Assembly: GCF_030056705.1 (NCBI RefSeq)
Contig: NZ_JASHIC010000001.1
Coordinates: forward strand, 310,001-374,000
Direction: 5' to 3'
Length of the DNA: 64,000 bases
Source: Flectobacillus longus
GTDB taxonomy: Bacteria > Bacteroidota > Bacteroidia > Cytophagales > Spirosomataceae
Part shown: positions 62,770 to 64,000 of the stretch, one piece after another
Layout: each line of letters opens with the position of its first letter
Position numbering within the stretch: position 1 is the stretch's first letter
The notes under the pieces: model-generated
Told to the model about the DNA's origin: nothing
The model's input: only the letters and a program-made list of their open reading frames with translations
The model's database searches: none
Made by a program: the position numbers and the translations under genes

Positions 62770-64000
62770 AACGTGTAGTAATTACAGGACTCGGAGTTAT
62801 TTCTCCTTTGGGAAATGATGTTGCGAGTTTTTGGGAAAATAGTCTCAAAGGTATTTCGGGCATTGGACCCATTACCAAATTTGATTCAAGCAAATTTAAA
62901 ACTCAGATAGCAGGAGAAGTTAAAAATTTTAACCCACTCGACTATTTTGAGAAAAAAGAAATCCGTAAATATGATTTGTTTACTCAATATGCTGTCGCAG
63001 CGAGTGAACAGGCTATTCAACAATCCCGATTGAAATTTAGCGATATGACTGAAGCTCAAAGAGCCGAAATTGGCGTAATCTGGGCGACTGGTCAAGGCGG
63101 TATGCAAACATTTGAAGACCAATTACAAGAATTCTTTACAGGCGATGGCACACCAAGATTCAATCCATATTTTGTTCCAAAAATGATTGTGGATATTGCG
63201 GCTGGCGTTATTTCTATCAGAAATGGTTTATTAGGTCCCAATTATTGTACTGTTTCAGCTTGTGCCTCTTCTAATACTGCTATCATCAATGCCTTGGATA
63301 CCATCAGACTGGGGCGTGCCAAAGTAATGATTGTTGGAGGCTCAGAAGCAGCTATAACCCCAGGAACAATCGGGGGCTTTGGTGCGGCACAGGCTTTATC
63401 CAAAAACAATGTAAGCTCTGCTTCACAACCATTTGATGTTAATCGTACTGGATTTGTAGCAGGTGAAGGCGCAGGAGCTTTAATCTTGGAAGATTATGAA
63501 TATGCTGTGCAAAGAGGTGCCACAATTCTAGCAGAAATCGTTGGAGGTGGCATGGCCGCTGACGCCTATCACCTGACTGGCACATCGCCCAACGGCTTAG
63601 GCGCAAAATTAGGAATGCTCAATGCGCTAAAAGATGCAGGACTAAACCCTGGAGATATTGACTATATCAATGCTCATGCAACATCAACAGGTGTGGGCGA
63701 TTTGAGTGAGATAAAAGCTATTGCCTCGATTTTCGAAAATAGTGATACGGCAATTTCGGCAACAAAATCTATGACAGGGCACTTATTAGGTGCGGCAGGA
63801 GCCATTGAAAGTATTTACTGCGTATTGGCAGTTCAACATGATACGATTCCCCCTACTATGAATGTGACGGAGCTAGATCCAGAGATTCCTCAGAATCTCA
63901 ATATTGTGCTTGGAGAAAAGTTGGAGAAGCCAATCCGATATGCCTTAAACAATTCATTTGGTTTTGGAGGGCATACAGCCTCCTCTATTTTCAAGAAATT
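62766..64000 (+). CDS. Beta-ketoacyl-ACP synthase II-like (FabF), right end outside the window
   Basis: The frame starts at ATG 62766 and is open to the window edge (411 codons), almost full FabF length. Catalytic triad: C166 in TVSACASSNTA, H304 in NAHATSTG, H339 in TGHLLGAAGA. MKRVVITGLGVISPLG at the start and NNSFGFGGH near the end are classical. It extends acyl-ACP chains. Because it is coupled to an SDR and placed under a TetR-type repressor, it may serve an accessory lipid or polyketide function rather than the main fatty-acid pathway. Confidence 0.92.
   Translation, partial: MKRVVITGLGVISPLGNDVASFWENSLKGISGIGPITKFDSSKFKTQIAGEVKNFNPLDYFEKKEIRKYDLFTQYAVAASEQAIQQSRLKFSDMTEAQRAEIGVIWATGQGGMQTFEDQLQEFFTGDGTPRFNPYFVPKMIVDIAAGVISIRNGLLGPNYCTVSACASSNTAIINALDTIRLGRAKVMIVGGSEAAITPGTIGGFGAAQALSKNNVSSASQPFDVNRTGFVAGEGAGALILEDYEYAVQRGATILAEIVGGGMAADAYHLTGTSPNGLGAKLGMLNALKDAGLNPGDIDYINAHATSTGVGDLSEIKAIASIFENSDTAISATKSMTGHLLGAAGAIESIYCVLAVQHDTIPPTMNVTELDPEIPQNLNIVLGEKLEKPIRYALNNSFGFGGHTASSIFKK

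Overview
The window looks like a chromosomal segment of a Bacteroidota bacterium, most likely Cytophagales (Spirosomaceae-like). The evidence is a SusC/SusD pair, a type IX secretion sorting domain, Bacteroidota promoters (TTTG-N20-TAnnTTTG), frequent A+T-rich intergenic hairpins and the general gene content. No 16S rRNA gene is present, so the genus cannot be fixed.

Layout. 1-3.5 kb: a truncated secreted protein, a secreted hypothetical protein, a stand-alone LytTR regulator, and a sigma factor coupled to a membrane TPR protein. 3.5-26.3 kb: a beta-mannan utilization locus on the minus strand. SusC, SusD and an IPT-type surface lipoprotein capture mannan; GH26 and a multidomain GH5-like enzyme cut it; an SGNH esterase would remove acetyl groups; a sodium symporter imports mannobiose; an AGE-family epimerase and a GH130 phosphorylase convert it to mannose 1-phosphate and glucose. 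A divergent AraC-type regulator sits upstream of susC. A plus-strand type II restriction-modification cassette (controller, C5 methyltransferase, endonuclease; 14.8-17.6 kb) lies inside this locus. 26.5-29.5 kb: a Gly-rich periplasmic protein, an aldo/keto reductase and a LacI-type regulator.

29.51-41.06 kb: an 11.5 kb integrative element inserted in the 3' end of mnmE. It is bounded by a 17-bp direct repeat (att core), and near-identical 20-bp candidate integrase arm sites lie just inside both ends. Next to mnmE it carries a tyrosine recombinase, a zinc-ribbon/HTH protein, an excisionase-like HTH protein, a P4/D5-type primase-helicase and a Toprim-like DUF6371-type protein. At the far end are cargo genes: a PH-like membrane protein, a zinc-ribbon membrane protein and a UvrD-family helicase. 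No capsid, relaxase or conjugation gene is visible. It could be a satellite or a minimal replicating integrative element with possible defence cargo.

41-64 kb: mostly housekeeping genes (mnmE, SCP2 protein, MpaB-like oxygenase, FKBP, AddB-like nuclease, miaE, porin, lpxK, menC, L,D-transpeptidase, hemF, PBP1A, tRNA-Ser). These are followed by an IPT lipoprotein with WKNG repeats and a TetR-SDR-FabF cluster with two matching TetR-type operator palindromes. The FabF-like gene runs off the right edge.
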